Shown here piece after piece: positions 12,074-26,800 of a DNA stretch of 64,000 nucleotides. How positions within the stretch are numbered: position 1 is the first letter of the stretch; each line of letters opens with the position of its first letter. Below the pieces are notes generated by a model that ran no database searches, was not told the origin of the DNA, and saw only the letters and a program-made list of their open reading frames with translations. A program made the translations under genes and the position numbers. The DNA comes from Bugulina stolonifera (taxonomy: Eukaryota > Bryozoa > Gymnolaemata > Cheilostomatida > Bugulidae), in NCBI GenBank assembly GCA_935421135.1, contig OW285189.1:4857072-4921071 (forward strand), given 5' to 3'.

Positions 12074-13803
12074 CTGAAATTGGTTATTGTCAGATACAAC
12101 CACTCCATATATAGAATCATTTGTCAGAAAAAAGCTATTGTCACTGACTAGATGCTAATTGAAGCCACCAATGGGCTGGTACTACACCATGGAGCCAAGC
12201 CAACAAACACCAGAGCCGGCATGCTGCAGCTGACGGCCTCTCGAGTAGCTGCCCCTCTGTGTTCTCTTTCTATAGACTACTGATAATAATTGAAAGTTGT
12301 CCTCTCTATCAGTTCGGGAGTAGACAACTTCAACCATTTATGAGTATTGAGTACTGATGCTACCATGCAATGCTATAAGGTAAGAGCAGACAATTCCCTT
12401 CATCTCAACATTGCTGGGAACGTTGGATACAAAAATCAGCCAGACCACCAACATAGAACACAGCTGCATAACGTTATGCTGTAGTTCAACTTGGACCCTA
12501 CTTTATTTAATAAAACATAATTAATGAATTAACTTCCAAACATGGAGAGCGTAAAATAACTTTTACCTGTTTACTCTTTATTATTCAGTATCAAATAATA
12601 GAGGGAGGTAACTTCGCATGTTTTATTATACCAAAAATAGTTTCATTTATTCAAATTGATAGCGTGATGTCAAATATAGACGAAAACAAAAATATATAAT
12701 CTTACCAGATAATCAACAATAATATGTACAGAGCTCATAGAACGAAGATAGCATTGTAAAAAATAAAATTATAATGAAATGTTAGAACTTTTAGATCAAA
12801 TATAATTTTTGCCATCTATATATAGAACATTCTTTGCCAAAAAAACTCTTAAAAGCTTTCCGATATAAAAATAATAATACTATTATGTTCAAAGCTCTCA
12901 TCAAGGAGCACTTTGGCTAGACACTCTATATACAATACTAACACACTCTAAAGATAATGCATTATATTATATTACACGATATTGCATAATATATTGTAAT
13001 AGAATGTAATGCATTATAATATTATATTTTGTAGGATAATGCCTTATATGTTATTACATTATGTCTTCTCCTATGTATCTCCTATGCAAGTTTCAAATGC
13101 CATAACAATTGCATATAATACATGTATCTGAAATCGGTACATAATTTGGAGTTATCTACATATACGTAAAGCACTTGGGTTTGGGTAGAAATAATACAAC
13201 ATGAACATTTGGGGGGTCTGGGCATGACGATATGCTATCAGACATTGAGCAACCAGAGACAAATGTGACGGTCAGACAGACGCCAGACACTTTGGGTTCC
13301 ATAAACTCAAAATTATATATATTATTATACAAAAATTAAACGTGTTTATCTATTTATAGTAACAAGTTGCCCCAGTCAATACTGACAGGTGCAGTGAGAT
13401 GCTCCATTTGATATAAACATCTGCAGAATTCATCTTTACCTAGCCCTAGCTCCTAAGCCATAAGCACTCTTACTCCGCTTGATATAGCAGGAAATAGATG
13501 GTCTCCACGTCACTGATAGGTAGAAATTTATATTAAATAGCTCTTCAGGTCTATACACTCAGTCTCAAGGTCAGATGTCGTGACCGAGCATAATATTGGT
13601 AGATTCATTGTTACTGAACAAATATAGTTCTATTGAGATTGTCTAGCCTCAGGACCAGTGCAGAACTTTGTGATGATACATGATATATAGCACCCGAGTG
13701 ATGTAACACCGGGGAGGGGGTCATGGAAGGGGATTTGGAGGTAATAGATGGTAACGCTTTCTTTGAGATCTTGAATTAAGAAATAGCTGAAGTTGTCCGC
13801 CTC
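12074..13803. other. Intergenic; one degenerate dispersed repeat
   Basis: About 60 bp starting near 12155 (GCCACCAATGGGC...GGTACTA) resembles 40725-40800 (GCCACCGATGGGC...GGTACTA), suggesting an old dispersed repeat. An AT-rich palindromic tract lies at about 12957-13045. The stretch just left of 13804 would be the 3' UTR of the next minus-strand gene. Confidence 0.35.
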
Positions 13804-16800
13804 TCAATCCACATCGCCGACCATACACTGTAGTTTACTAATATATCCATTATCAACGTGTACATTACGCCACTTGGGTTTTTTATTACTCATATAGAAC
13901 TTTATCCTTGGTTCCTTCGTACCGAGGTTCTTGCAGACAGGGTTTGGTGTCTGTAAAAGAAAATAGCAAGTATACATTACTTAGATATACTATTTTACTC
14001 TTTTTAATCGGGAATTGCCTACTCATTACATAGAATTCTAATTTTTCATATACAATGTATATAATTATGTATATATAGTGAATTTTGTTCCAATACAAGT
14101 TCCTACTAATTTGCCCCCTTTCTCTTATCACTGTTTGGACACAATTTGATTAGATTTATAGTTGGAATTCATAATTTATCCAGCTTATCCTAATATCATA
14201 TTTGTATGTTAATTTTTTATACTAATTACTTATTCTACAAGGATGTCATTTGCAGTGACTGGACTACCAAATTAACTTTCATGTACGCTGTACATGTATT
14301 ATACCCAATCAGCTACGGCCTATGTAGACCAATCAAATACCAATACAGTGAGTTGGTGAAACTAGGGGAGAGGATAGAAAGTAGTCATCGTGACAGCTCT
14401 TAAACTAATAAAATTTACTCTAGGAGTAATCCAATTAGCATCTACATGTAGTTATATTTGCAAGTTGTTTTCTTGAAGCACAATGGTAAGCAGAGAGTTA
14501 CTCAAAGGACATTACACCTACATGTACATGAGCACTAGTATCCATACATCATAATATGGGTAATCAGCCTACTAGTTGTACACAATATGGTTGACTATCC
14601 GAAAAATACAATGTCACACTGTGTAAGTATTTGTAATGAATTAACAAAATGGGACTTTGCATTACCATCCTCATACAACTTATGAAAAGGAATTTCCTAA
14701 TCAACTAAAACTGCAAGGAGTAATATTAGTAGTTAAAAGTGTTTACCACGACGATAGCAGGTGAACTTTGGTTCTCGCATTCATTCTCTAAATTAACATA
14801 AATTTACAATAATTCCACTGATTCGATGGCAGTTTTACACAAATTTGTCACCTGCATTTGCAAAAAAATGCTTTTACTTGATGGCTGCAACAAATACCGC
14901 TGTAACCAGTACGGTTGCAATCAATACTGTTGCAACCAATCCTGCTGCAACTGGTAACACTGCAACCAGTATCTCTGCAACCAGTACCAGCATCTCAAGG
15001 TGTTTAGCTATTAGGTTTAACACTTACATAGGCTGTGACGAGATGTTCAGCCACATTGTGGGATTTCAACATGGCGGAACACAGTTCTACCACGTCATTA
15101 GGTTCCGAGACGTAACTCCCGCAAGGGCAATCGGGACAGAAGTTGTTATTGAACTCTGGGATGGCTTCCAGGTTCAGCTTTTTAGCTTGTTCATCTGAAA
15201 TTCCTTCTTTAAAATCGTTATTTCCATGGAATACCTTTACACCTTCAACACTAAAAAGTAACAATAATATTCATACATACTTACATATACAGCAATTTTA
15301 TATACCAGCATATACGTACATGTACATGTAAATGTGTATGACTATAAAACCCCCTTGTAACACCATCTACATATAATGTACTACTTAATAAACAATAGCG
15401 GCAAGTGATAGCAACCCTGGAAGCTACCATAGTTATCAATGGTAGCTGTTGTCTATTTGGTCGTGTGTTCGGCGGAGCACAGCACACGTGCAAATAAAAG
15501 CCAATAGTCCCTCAGGTCTTGGTGTTAGCAGTTGGCATAAGATGATCCATTGTTATCTCACCATAACACCAACTGGGAAGGTGAATAAACTGAAATGGCA
15601 ATTATTTTGCAAACATGAACAAACCCTGATTAACCCAATCAACTGGAAGTTTAGCATATTAATATACATACATGTACTGCGTATTAATACACAATGTGTG
15701 TGTCATATTTACTATATACAAACTCTTTATGAATGCCAAATTAATGTGAAGTTATCCCCTCTCAATATCGAGTGAAGGATGCACCATGTAGGATAATTAT
15801 ACCAAAGTCAGTCACTGTACATGGTACACTGCATTGATTATGGTCAATAATCCTATATAATAAATAAATAGACAGAGATACATTTGTCAGCTACAGCAAC
15901 TTGGCTAATTTATTATTTTCTAATATTTATTTTCGTTTAAATAATAGTTATGGAATTACAATCAATTTAAATTTATGAAACCTTGTCTATAAACTAAGAT
16001 CAATTATAAAATGAGATTTTCAGTTTTCATTTAGTAATATCTTCATTATTAGGTCGACCATATTTTTGTTTGTGCAACTAGAATAAGTTCCACAAACCAA
16101 TTTAGTTATTAATGGTAATGTTGGTGTACCCCAGGTAATACTTTATCTAATATCTTTGGTTGACCAAATCCTTACTTGTAAAGATTACTCGGGGATTCTT
16201 AGTAAAGCTAGAATGTACATACATCCATAACTGGACTTGTTAATAACAGGTAATATTGTGGATTGCCCTGTGGGTTGCCCGCAGGGGTGAACACAGCCAA
16301 ATCTGTTGGAACTAAGGCTGATCTGTTTGTCAGATTACGTGGTATGATTATGTAGGAGGAGTAGTGATTCAATTGTCTCTACATCTGTTATTTTGATGCA
16401 AAAAGTGAATAAAATTGTAGAAAAAAACTTGCTTATGAATTGATTTCACTACAACCTTGGTCAATGCTCCATGGCTAAACCAAGAATAGTTTATAGAAAG
16501 GCATTTCAGTGTGCAGGTAGACAGATAGTTTGTAAAAAAGTTACGTTCGAATACTTTCATTATGCTATGAAGCAAAATCAAGAACTGTAAAATAATAATA
16601 TTACCGAAAATATTTTTTTAATATGCCGATGTCACAACAGTGTTCTGTTATTACGCATAATACTTGGGAGTTATCGTTTCATAGCTCGGCAATTTGCGTT
16701 TCTCTCATAATAGACAATGCATGATTTTGTACCCTCCAGTTCCTACAAACTCATAGCCTAAGTAACCAAGGCCCATTGAGACTATCAACTCTCAAGGGGT

Positions 16801-17900
16801 CTTAACTAAACACTGTTATGTATATGAAGACTGGAGTACTGTTGGCAGATTGCTACGATTTAACTAACTCTTCACATCAGAGTCAACATCAATTTCTAGA
16901 GTAAATATTCTTTTAACGGAATTAGACTTACTTGCACTATTGAACTGAATAGAAACTTGTTATCTGTTAATAATTTATATGTTCATGATTTGTAGAAAAT
17001 AATTATATTTCATCATAATAACCCTGATAGGCCTACTGGAGGTTGATTATATTTGGCCAGTAAATTACTGTAACCTACGGCCTTGGGCTAACGATAACAG
17101 AATATATAGAGTATAACATAACTTTTATTTAATTGTCATGTTTATATGGCTGACAATTAGTCTGACGCCTTGCTTGCTGAGTGGACATAGTGCCTAATAT
17201 GCTTGCTAATGAGAGCAGGGAATATATTATCAGGTTCAATTACTAATAATTATGTAATTCTCCCATAATCTAGAGATAGAGATTGTTATTATCTTCCATC
17301 TTTTCTGTGGTATACATGTATGTTTTGCCACTTGATGTAGTGATCAACAGATTACATTGTGTGGTTACCACAAAATGATGTTTTTAGAAATCTAAATTGG
17401 GTGATTAACACACATGTAGGAGTTTGTGTTTTATTTATCCAAACTATGATTTGGGTTACCCTAGAAGAAAACCAGGAGGTACAACAACGCTTGCTTGCTT
17501 GGCAGACAAAGTACAAACAGAGGATGCACAAGTAGTGGTTGGTAACTGACTGTTTCACAACTAAGTTTTAGACTGGTGCAGTTTACCAAACATATTTTCA
17601 ACAGCTAGTTGTGAACGGTCATGCATTCCCAGAACTTACATACATGTACATGTACAGGTACCTGCAGGTAACCTGTGTGAGCTCTGGTGTAAATAAGGAG
17701 AATAGATAGTACGTTATAACATGTTAGTGTTGGTACATGTGCATGTATTATAGAGCAATAGTACTAGGAGTTATCTTCCCTTGGTACATACCTGATATTT
17801 TCACAAGTATAAAATGTTTTGGAGAACATCTGAATAACTTCTGATTTCTCACAGGAGACTGTCTTGTTATGCACTACCAGCGTGGCAGGAAATGGCTTCG
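13804..17900 (-). CDS. Small cysteine-rich secreted-type protein, last three exons
   Basis: Exons (minus) are 17900-17792, 15250-15028 and 13950-13804 with the stop. Acceptors are TTTATAG, TACTTTTTAG and TTTTACAG; donors are GTATGT and GTAAGT. Phases join without error (2 to 1, then 0 to 0). The product contains KPFPATLVVHNKTVSCEKSE, a cluster FCPDCPCGSYV, VELCSAMLKSH, and an ending VCKNLGTKEPRIKFYMSNKK, PKWRNV, then KLQCMVGDVD. There are eight cysteines in about 158 residues. The C-terminus resembles the TGF-beta tail (C, about eight residues, I-x-(Y/F)-Y, KPK, then a final C), but the CC doublet and final C-x-C are incomplete and the tryptophans of the mature domain are missing. An NTR-type fold is the main alternative. 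The 5' exon is not certain; the signal-peptide exon at 27543-27463 has a compatible phase. Confidence 0.5.
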
Positions 17901-18277
17901 CTATAAATAGAGAATTTCAATTGATAACACATCATCTAGATCACAGCAGGTGAATAACATCAAAACAACAAATACATGAAAATTGATTATATTTTTATAA
18001 AAACCATATAGTGTGTGTGGTAATTACAGTCTGCTAAACCAACACTATACTAAATGCCACAATACTGTATGCTATAAGTAAACGCAATCTACATTCTATA
18101 TGTTTGTACCATACAACTATACATAGCAATGCTATGGCATGTGCACTGAGTGTGAACTCTACCAAAATTACTAGTAACCAGTGCAAATAGTTCTGTCCTG
18201 CTCGCATTGTAGGTGCATTGACCACTGGCCAACAAAAAGATTGACTTGGTGCAAGTTTGGTATTTTTTGTGTACAAG

Positions 18278-18420
18278 TGCTGAAGACATTACATCATTAT
18301 GCTAATTCTGCAATATATGGTGAAGCCATTCAGTTTCCTGTAAACAACAGAGAGAATGAGTACAGCTCTGTTGCAAAACATCCTACAGAAGCATTTCTTG
18401 CCTCATCATCAGATGAATAA
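18278..18420 (+). CDS. Possible terminal exon: receptor-like cytoplasmic tail
   Basis: After GTGTACAAG, an open frame reads VLKTLHHYANSAIYGEAIQF, then NNRENEYSSV and SDE before a stop at 18418-18420. The acidic, serine-rich composition with two tyrosine motifs (AIYGEAI, NEYSSV) looks like a receptor tail. No upstream plus-strand exon was securely joined, and the region lies inside or beside a minus-strand gene, so it may be chance. Confidence 0.2.
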
Positions 18421-21400
18421 ATGAAAGTTGTTTCCTTTTCTACATGTATAAGTGATCAGAAATACATCAGTGACATCAGAATGCATGTAATAATCACCAC
18501 CCTGTGGATATCTGTGAATTTCCAGTTCCATCCTGATTCTCAGGGAATCACTGCGTCTCTCAGGGAGTCACTGCAACTCACCAGGAGCCACTGCGACTCT
18601 CAGGGAGCCACTGCGACTCTCAGGGAATCACTGCGACTCTCAAGGAGCCACTGTCATTGTCAGATTATCATTGTGATGCTAATTTTAAATAGATATTGTT
18701 ATGACTATCCCCAGACTGCCTGTAACATTCCTCCTGGATTATTTCGGTCTGCTAGCAGACACTGCAGACAGGGAGCTGGTGGTTGGGAGTAAGAAAAGGA
18801 TTCAGTTTTCACAATTTATTATGAAAGAGCAAAAACTGCCAAGTCTTCAGGATTATATTTAGCCACAGTGACCTATCTTATATACATTAGTATATTTATT
18901 ATTTAGCATTATTTGTTCATGTTGACAATCATGTTTTTAGTCAATAAAATACTTTGCAATCTGAAATCTATGCCCAGTATGTGTGCCCAGTATGACAATA
19001 AGCGCTAGGTTTCTAGGTACTCAAGAGCAAAATATATTATTACATAAATTTATTCACAAGGAATTGTTTTATACTTAGTGCATAGTATGCTCTATCTTGG
19101 AGGAAAAACCTTATTGATTGTCCAAATTAAAAAGAAGTGAATGCATTTCCTTCAACAGTGCAATGTACATGTAGTAGTAGTAAACAGTTTTTAGTAATGC
19201 ATGAGAAGACAAATCCTCCCAACATGACATATAATACTACAGCTGTGGCTTATCATGTACAGTGGTGTAGATGGTGTGCAAATGCATTGTACATTGTACA
19301 TAGCCTAGAAAGGTACCTACACATATACCGTGTGATATACATTGTTAACTGCAGGATACTGCCCATCTTATATTTATACTAATAATATTTACATGTTTGC
19401 TAATGACTAATGTATCAACTTTCCCTCGCAGTTCAGTCTGCATTATGCCATTCACCAAAAATATGAGCAATCAACTCTACATCTTATGACGGCATACAAA
19501 ACAAGTTTTAGATTAAGTTAGAACCCAGCTTGGTAGATATAGCAGTAGAAAGTGTACATATGTAGATGTAGTAGATATAGCAGTAGTAAGTGTAGCCTAC
19601 ATAATATGTAGATGTGGTAGATATAACAGTAGTACAGTGAGTGTACATATACATGTACATATATGTGTAGATTACAGTTGTAGTACGCAGCCCACTTCAG
19701 TAGGCTACTATTGTCTATAGAGACTACTCTAGGGTCCTATTGTAGTTGCACTCAATAAACCACAATGTGTTCAATTACAGAATAACAAAAAGTAGAGTGA
19801 AATAACTATACTGGTGTTAAGCAACCACAGACGAGTAGAAAATAGATTTGAAAGACACACAAATCACCTTATTCGTTGACTGAAGGATAAAGGGTCAAGG
19901 CATTAGTACATGTAGGTCATTAATTATAATACAAAGTTATCCCCCCTTGCCTACTTCTATATTATATATTTCCCCAGAGCAGACAGCAAGGGGATTAGAG
20001 AGAAGACTGAATTGCAGAGTGGGCATCTTGGGAACCGCAGGTGGGAGGAAGACTATGGGTCCCTGGTTACCTGGTTAATTAATGGAGAGGACAGAGAAAG
20101 GAATGGTAGAACTAATAGAGAGGACAGAGAAAGGGATGATAGAACTAATGAAGATTACTAGCATTGAAGCGGCTAGTCATGGATAAGTGAACCAATAAAT
20201 CAGGCGGTGATAGATGGACTGTATGCTAGTAGCCGGTCAACATGATAGATTTGCCATTTTGGGTGTTTGAGGGGTCAAGATTGGGGCTCAAACTGTTACA
20301 TAAGTTGTGATTAACATGACAGCTTGACCATTGCTTTGTCAATGCTACATCTCGTTGCCATCTATAAGTAGCCAACACTGTAACATACATGTACAGTAGT
20401 AACTTCAGCTCCCTGGATGCTATCGAACTGAGCAACGGTTCTCTCAGGAAGCAAGAAACCTTGACCCTCCAAAGCACATAATTCTACTTTTTCTAATATT
20501 ATTGAATAGTCAGTGGGAAGCGAAAGAATAATATGCATTGTCCTCATGTATTATTCTGTACTCAAACCTACACATATTTGTGTTGTCTCCAAACAAACTC
20601 CGTATTAACTCAGTGGTGGCAACTCAGAACATAACAAAATATCTCTTCCCTCATTGTCACCAACAAGTTGTTTTTCAGCTGTGATCAGGAGGTAACCAAG
20701 CTGTCATATCCACAGAGAGGAGGCAAGGGATATATGCATATTGTATTTAGCTCATCTCATACCCATCTCTAAAGCATTTCAGCAACCAAAACCACTTTGA
20801 CGTGATAAACAAATATTCTGGTGGTTTCCTTAAGCCACAGCTCCTACCATCACCTTTGAAAGTCTCTCAAATCTAGTTGAAAAAGCATAGAACTGAAGCT
20901 ACGTTGAAGGCTTTGATTGCCACACCACAAGCTCATTATGTTGGTAGACCAGTGGAGTAGATCCCTACTTCCCCTGGGCATAGCCTTCACTCATATTATT
21001 TGTTGTTTTTCTGTTGGATTTAGAAATCTTATTTTCTTATTGGTTTGACATTGTGGCCAGTATTATAAGGAGCAGTGTAACTACATGTGGCAGGAAACAG
21101 AAGAAATGGATGTATTTGTTTGGTGTGCACCTAAATATTACTATCTTATAAGAGATTTTGGTCAAAAATAGATTTTTTTGTACTACGAGACCTCTTTGAT
21201 TAATCAATAAAATTTAATTCTACTTATAATCCTTGAAGATCTTTGTCCCCACAAGCACTGAGTTACCTGTGAGGAGTAAAATATAGATATAACTGAATGA
21301 CAAGACTCAAGGTCAACCACTGAACCAAGTGGGAAGTTTAGCGCCCCTCCCCTCAATTCTCATGTCACAAAATTAAAAGAAAAGGCCAAGTTGGAGCTAT

Positions 21401-23480
21401 TAATACTGCTATAAAGCACATGCACTAGCATGTTGTATTTCAATCCAAAGAATCATGGCAGAAATTAGGGCTATATAATCAATATTACATTAATTGCATT
21501 CTTAATACAAGAATACTAGTTAATGCGATTGAATTATTTATTACCTAACACATCAAACATGGCTAATAGTACAGTATCATACCCTACTCACTGCTGATAG
21601 AGTAGGACCACTCTGCTAACATTACTAAACATAACATTATAAGAACTAAACAGGCAGCATTAGCTAGCATCATACAAACTCTGTTTTTCTTCCTTAGTCA
21701 ATAATCAATGAGGTATTTGAATATACTAGTATTACATCTATTATGTGATATATGAGACTAGTCAAGTACTGTGAATACAGTCTTGGCAAACAATTCAAGT
21801 GTGGCCTTATCTAAGAAACTGGTAATAGCATCTTTTTAGTTTAGTCGCTTGTCAGCAACAGTTGCTAGCCAAGCTACTAACTGAACCCTCTAGGGGAGGG
21901 GTTCCTCAGTACCATTCCTACATAAATCTTCACTTTATTATAATAATTAGGCTACATAGACCTTGTCCTGACCCCTATTTTATATTTTTGGCAATGCGTA
22001 AGAACCGAAACTAAGCCTGAAAAACATAGCCTGTAATCTGCATAGCTGAATGCTATCTTAGAGGACCTTCTCTGGCTTCCCCCACCTAAGAGCTTACACT
22101 TAGTAACCCACAGCTTCACCACAGCCAACCAGAAAGCTCCATATGTACATACTGTACATGGTGGTTACACTAATCTTGTTTACATCAACTAGTCCCCACA
22201 TTCTACCAAATCTACCAGAACTTGGCTTTCTCACGTTCCACAGCTGGAATGCCAAATCAACTTGTCTTTTGCAATAACATGTTGTCGGTCACATAATCAT
22301 ATTTCTAGAATGCTTGTAACAACAAGTAATTCAGTTCTAAGATAATGCTCATTGTATACTCATGCATTGTCAGCATTGTGTACGCTGTTTGTAGCAATCG
22401 ATAAAAAGCTGATGCTGTTATGCAAAAGTTTGTGCAGGCTTTTGTAAGGTAAAATAGTAAAAACAGTGTTATTGAATAACTCAACAAAGAAATAGCTTGA
22501 ATCTACACTCAACTTATGTTAGCAACCATAAATGTCAAATAAATTATAACCGAATTGCTACAACTAACTGCACTGCATAATTATATTCAAGCCATAATAA
22601 CAACCAAAATACAGATGCATTTGAAATTACATTATAGTAAACATTACACTTTTGTTTTAGATTTTGATATGTAAGTGCATGTTTAATTGTATACACAATA
22701 TTAAAAAGCCTTTAGGCCTACATGTACATGTGTTGGCTACTAAAAGTTTTCTATAGAGTTCAGAAAAGTTAGCTGTGAAATTTTTTGTCAGTATTCTCAG
22801 TGGTGACAAGCCACACTATCCACCTTTCACTGCTCTAACTAAAACCTACATGTATGACACTTATCCAGCTCTAGACTCTATCTATTCCTTCAACTAGTAG
22901 TCCAGCTATTCACAACCATGAATTTATGCAATTAAAACAAAACTGTTCCCACTAAATACTAATTTCAGCCACACCAATCTAAGCACAAAATATTTGCTAT
23001 TACACCCTTGGTAGAGATAAATGTGTAGCTCAAAGAGAATTCTGACAGCAAATTTTCAATTTTTTTAATTTTTTGTATTTTGCCATAAAAATCAAGAAAC
23101 AATCACAGACAATGATAAGTAGTATAGTGTTAATTAACCAGCTACTAGTAATGATTGATTGGGAGACAGAGTGACACTTTCTATAGTTATGTTGGAAAAC
23201 AGGAGGAATGTCAAAATATTCACAAACAACAACAAAAACACCAATTAGCAGATACTCCTATCTTCTTACTTACTAATTAAATAGTAATATCGCCATTATT
23301 GCTTTTACTGCACTCAAATGATCACTGTCAACCAGTTTTAAACATTTATGGGTGAAACTATTCCATTCTGTGTGGTGGGTGATACTTACTTGTAAATATA
23401 AACAGAATTTACATTCACAGCTAAAAGTGGGATGGCAAAAAATACCGAAAATGATTTGGTTTTCTTTTTACAAAAAACCT
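18421..23480. other. Non-coding with local tandem repeats; one weak exon candidate
   Basis: Contains the repeat at 18537-18655, a near-perfect 33-bp duplication at about 20085-20150, and iterated TAGATATAGCAGTAG motifs at about 19535-19635. A weak minus-strand exon candidate at 20391-20501 (KVELCALEGQGFLLPERTV) has a branch-like CTGAC, an AG acceptor and a GTATGT donor, but no phase partner was found. Confidence 0.35.
18537..18655. repeat. Tandem repeat around CTCAGGGA(A/G)(T/C)CACTGCGACT
   Basis: Roughly five to six imperfect copies of a 21- to 24-bp unit. The open frame across it on the plus strand is a by-product of the repeat. Confidence 0.8.
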
Positions 23481-23482
23481 TA

Positions 23483-23661
23483 TTATTGCACAGAAACACC
23501 TTGTCCCACATCATCTACTAAATCTTGCATATTTAATTCCAACTTCAGACATGATGCGTAGGCAAAAATGGAACGTGAATTAATTGACACCATGTAATTT
23601 CGCTCATCATTGCGAACCCAAAACTCTCGGAAAAGCTGTAATAACGTTTTGCGAGCGCTTC
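23483..23661 (-). CDS. Candidate terminal exon, unknown protein
   Basis: Minus strand: acceptor CACCATTGTGCAG, then an open frame RSARKTLLQLFREFWVRNDE, continuing MVSINSRSIFAYAS and NMQDLVDDVGQGVSVQ to a stop at 23483. The mixed charged and hydrophobic composition is protein-like. The 5' side lies only about 30 bp from a MITE at 23692. No family was recognised and no upstream exon was joined. Confidence 0.3.
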
Positions 23662-23691
23662 GGCTGCACAATGGTGAACAAAATAGTATGG

Positions 23692-23849
23692 TTAGGTGCA
23701 AAAGTGGAGAAATTTGAGATAGCCTTCATACTTTGCCAAAACTGAAGGAGGAGAATTGGTCTTCCCTACATTTTATTAGGTTGGCTGCCCTTACCCCAAC
23801 CATAACAAAGGAACTAAGGCTACCCAAATTTCTCCACTATTGCACCTAA
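23692..23849. mobile_element. Palindromic MITE, family A, copy 2 (158 bp)
   Basis: Ends are TTAGGTGCA and TGCACCTAA with inner inverted AGTGGAGAAATTTG and ATAGCCT motifs. It has the same length as the copy at 6413. No clear target duplication was seen. Confidence 0.8.
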
Positions 23850-26800
23850 TAGCACTATATTAATGAATAGAAATAAGATGTGCATGTACTTGGGGCCTAG
23901 GCCTTCACAATGATATGGTAAGGGTTTGGAATGCCGTAGTAGCCTAAATAAACTCTCGTATTATTATTATACTGGTAGAAGAGATGGTAGAGATGATGTT
24001 GTTTACTAGTTGGCTGGGTGACATGACAAAACGTGTGGTTGGTATTATGGGAGAGGACTGACCTAGCTAACCAACCAGTGGTAATGATATTACCACACTG
24101 ATACCCTCTATCGTCTCTTTAGACTAGCAGTAAGCTAAGCCGAGCAAGTAATGGAGGTAGTAGCCTACACAGCCATTGTATATATTCTAATGCATACAAA
24201 TAATTATAGAAAAATTCTACTGAAAAGGATCTATATGACACATGTATATTTTAAGTGTTGGTGGGCTTGCATTGGGTGGCAACAGTATTTTTATATTGTA
24301 TATTATCTCGACATGCATTTGAAATTTTATGTATAACAGCTGTTTGTTCAACAAAATGAATTAAATTATTATAGAATAGCAAATATGCATGAATTCTGGT
24401 CACAGTGTACACAGTTAGAGTGGATCAACCGATTTAGCACTAAGGGCATCGAAATCATTACCTGCTAACTAGTGGTACCAAAATGGCACCAACTCATTAA
24501 TTTTGTTGATAACGCTGCTACTGCTGCTAGTTGCCAACCCATAGTCCTTGTTCCCGTGTCCCCCCCCCCCCCCCCCCATACAAAAGCCCCCAACTGCTGG
24601 TTCATACTAACTTGTAAACACTAATCTCTGTTGACATCTTTCCTATTTTCCTATTTTTTACAATTTAATTTTTTCTGAATACCCTGGAACTGTGAAGTGC
24701 ATGTCAGGGGTTATGTAATTATACAATTATTGGTACTCAGATGGGCTTGTTTACTGCCTTGTAACAAGTTGTAGTGATTTAATCATATTATGCAAGACAT
24801 GAAGAGTATTAGCTGTAATAAACATGTGGGTAGAGAGAGCTGTAGAGAGTAGACACACAGCAATGACTATAATTATCCTACAGGGTATAGACTACTAGTC
24901 TCTGGAGAGACATTGTCCAGCACATAAGTGTTTATCATGCTAGAGTTCTTATTTACTACATGAACTTGGGGCCATTCACCTTTCTAGAATTCTGGGATGC
25001 AGGCAAAACCTGATAGGTTTAGAAAAAAACAATTGACTAGTGAATTAATAAACACTTCAGCCCACAATCATACAATGTACATGTGTGCATATTATCTACA
25101 CTAACAGGCAAAGAGGCTGCCTACAGACTATATACTTGGGGCAGCACTATGCAAGTAAACCTAACAATTCTATCAAATGTTATGAATGCAAAGGGCAGGC
25201 AACATACATATTTAATTACTGATAGCCAGTGCAAAGAGGAACTGGTTGCATAATGAAGTTAGTACTATCAGGCGCATATAATAACTTACAGACATATTAC
25301 ATGAGTATCAACTGCTGTTAATATACTGTAGTGTAGGACTTGCTACTCATTGCACAGTATAATAGTAATCAGGGGTAGTAATGTGCATAGTTAGACTTAA
25401 TAATGTTACGAGTTATATACATGTACATAATTATCATATATACCAGAGTATTGACTTGGCATGCGTCCAGAAATTGGGGTTTATTATAAAGAATTAAGAT
25501 TAAAATTCAATGAATTTTCTCAGTCACATGTGTTTAGACACAATACTTGTTTGACAAAATTTCTAATTTTAGATTACATAATATATTATTTTCATGATGC
25601 AGGCAAAGTTGGTTGATTTGTGAGATGTGTTTGGAGGTGGAAACAGAGATGGTGAGAATAGCATTTCCTAAGGTCACGGAAAGGTTACTGGTTACGTCTA
25701 TAATTCTGCATATATTGTGACATGAGGGACAGGTGAATGATGGTTGTCACACCTTTAATAACCCACAACTGTCATAAACCACGGCTCTCCCTCCCTCTTC
25801 CTATTACCACTGCCAAGGGAATAAACAACCTATTCCAGTGACAGAATATTACCATCTACCTCTGAATCATTCAGTCAGAGGTACATCTGTATGATAAATG
25901 CTAGCCCACAGTTTCTGCAATCTTATTCAGTAAATGTCGCAATGAACGAAAGACCACCAAGTTCTGGCTTGAGGAAGCCAGAAAAGTCTCCATTGTTTTG
26001 TAACTTGATTGCAGAGAAATTGTCAAACAGGATGTGAACACCTAACATGTGCTTTGTCTCCCACCATCTCCAGCTGAACATAGCGGGAGTTCCATACCAA
26101 AGTAGGAATTGCCTGACAGAACACTATTGTACCCACCCTATGCATAACAAGGCGTATCTGATGCTAAAAGGCTATTGAGTATTATGATAAGATAAAACAA
26201 GAGTTGCTGTTTCAACTTCTATGTGATAAGAATGATACTATAATGTTACGTGAAGTACGACTATGATATATACCGTATAGTATTACATAGTTTGATTACA
26301 ACTAGGAGAACTCCAAACTATAGGCCTACTCAGTAGACTAGCTTACATCTAGTGTCTAATGAGGCACAGCATCGTATAGTAACAGTTATAGTGTAAATTC
26401 AGTCAAACACTTATGGCAGCCAATAACTAAGCACATAATTTGTTGAAATTCTCATCACCACTCTACTTGTACTAAACGTCAAAATAATACAGAGATGCCT
26501 GCTAATAAATACTATGGTATCTCACTATCATAAGTCAACACTTTGTCTGGAAGAGTCATTCCATAGAAATCCATCAGCAACTACAGTACATTTACAGTGT
26601 AGTGACCTTCACAATTCTAATATCATGGTGAGAAAGGGGCTTCCTGCCGATTTCCACACCATGTAACACACACTTCAGTATTTGGGCTACTACATTGCTT
26701 TTGACTAAATATACATGTAGGTGAAAAATGATTAAAATTTAGCGTTTTCTCCTTGACCCTGCTATTTTTTACAGAATAATGGTGAATTGTCAGGTTTCGT

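Noticed and set aside
14206..14403. Plus-strand frame ending LVKLGERIESSHRDSS with AATAAA nearby
   Set aside because: Suggestive of a terminal exon, but no upstream exon was found and it overlaps an intron of the minus-strand gene.
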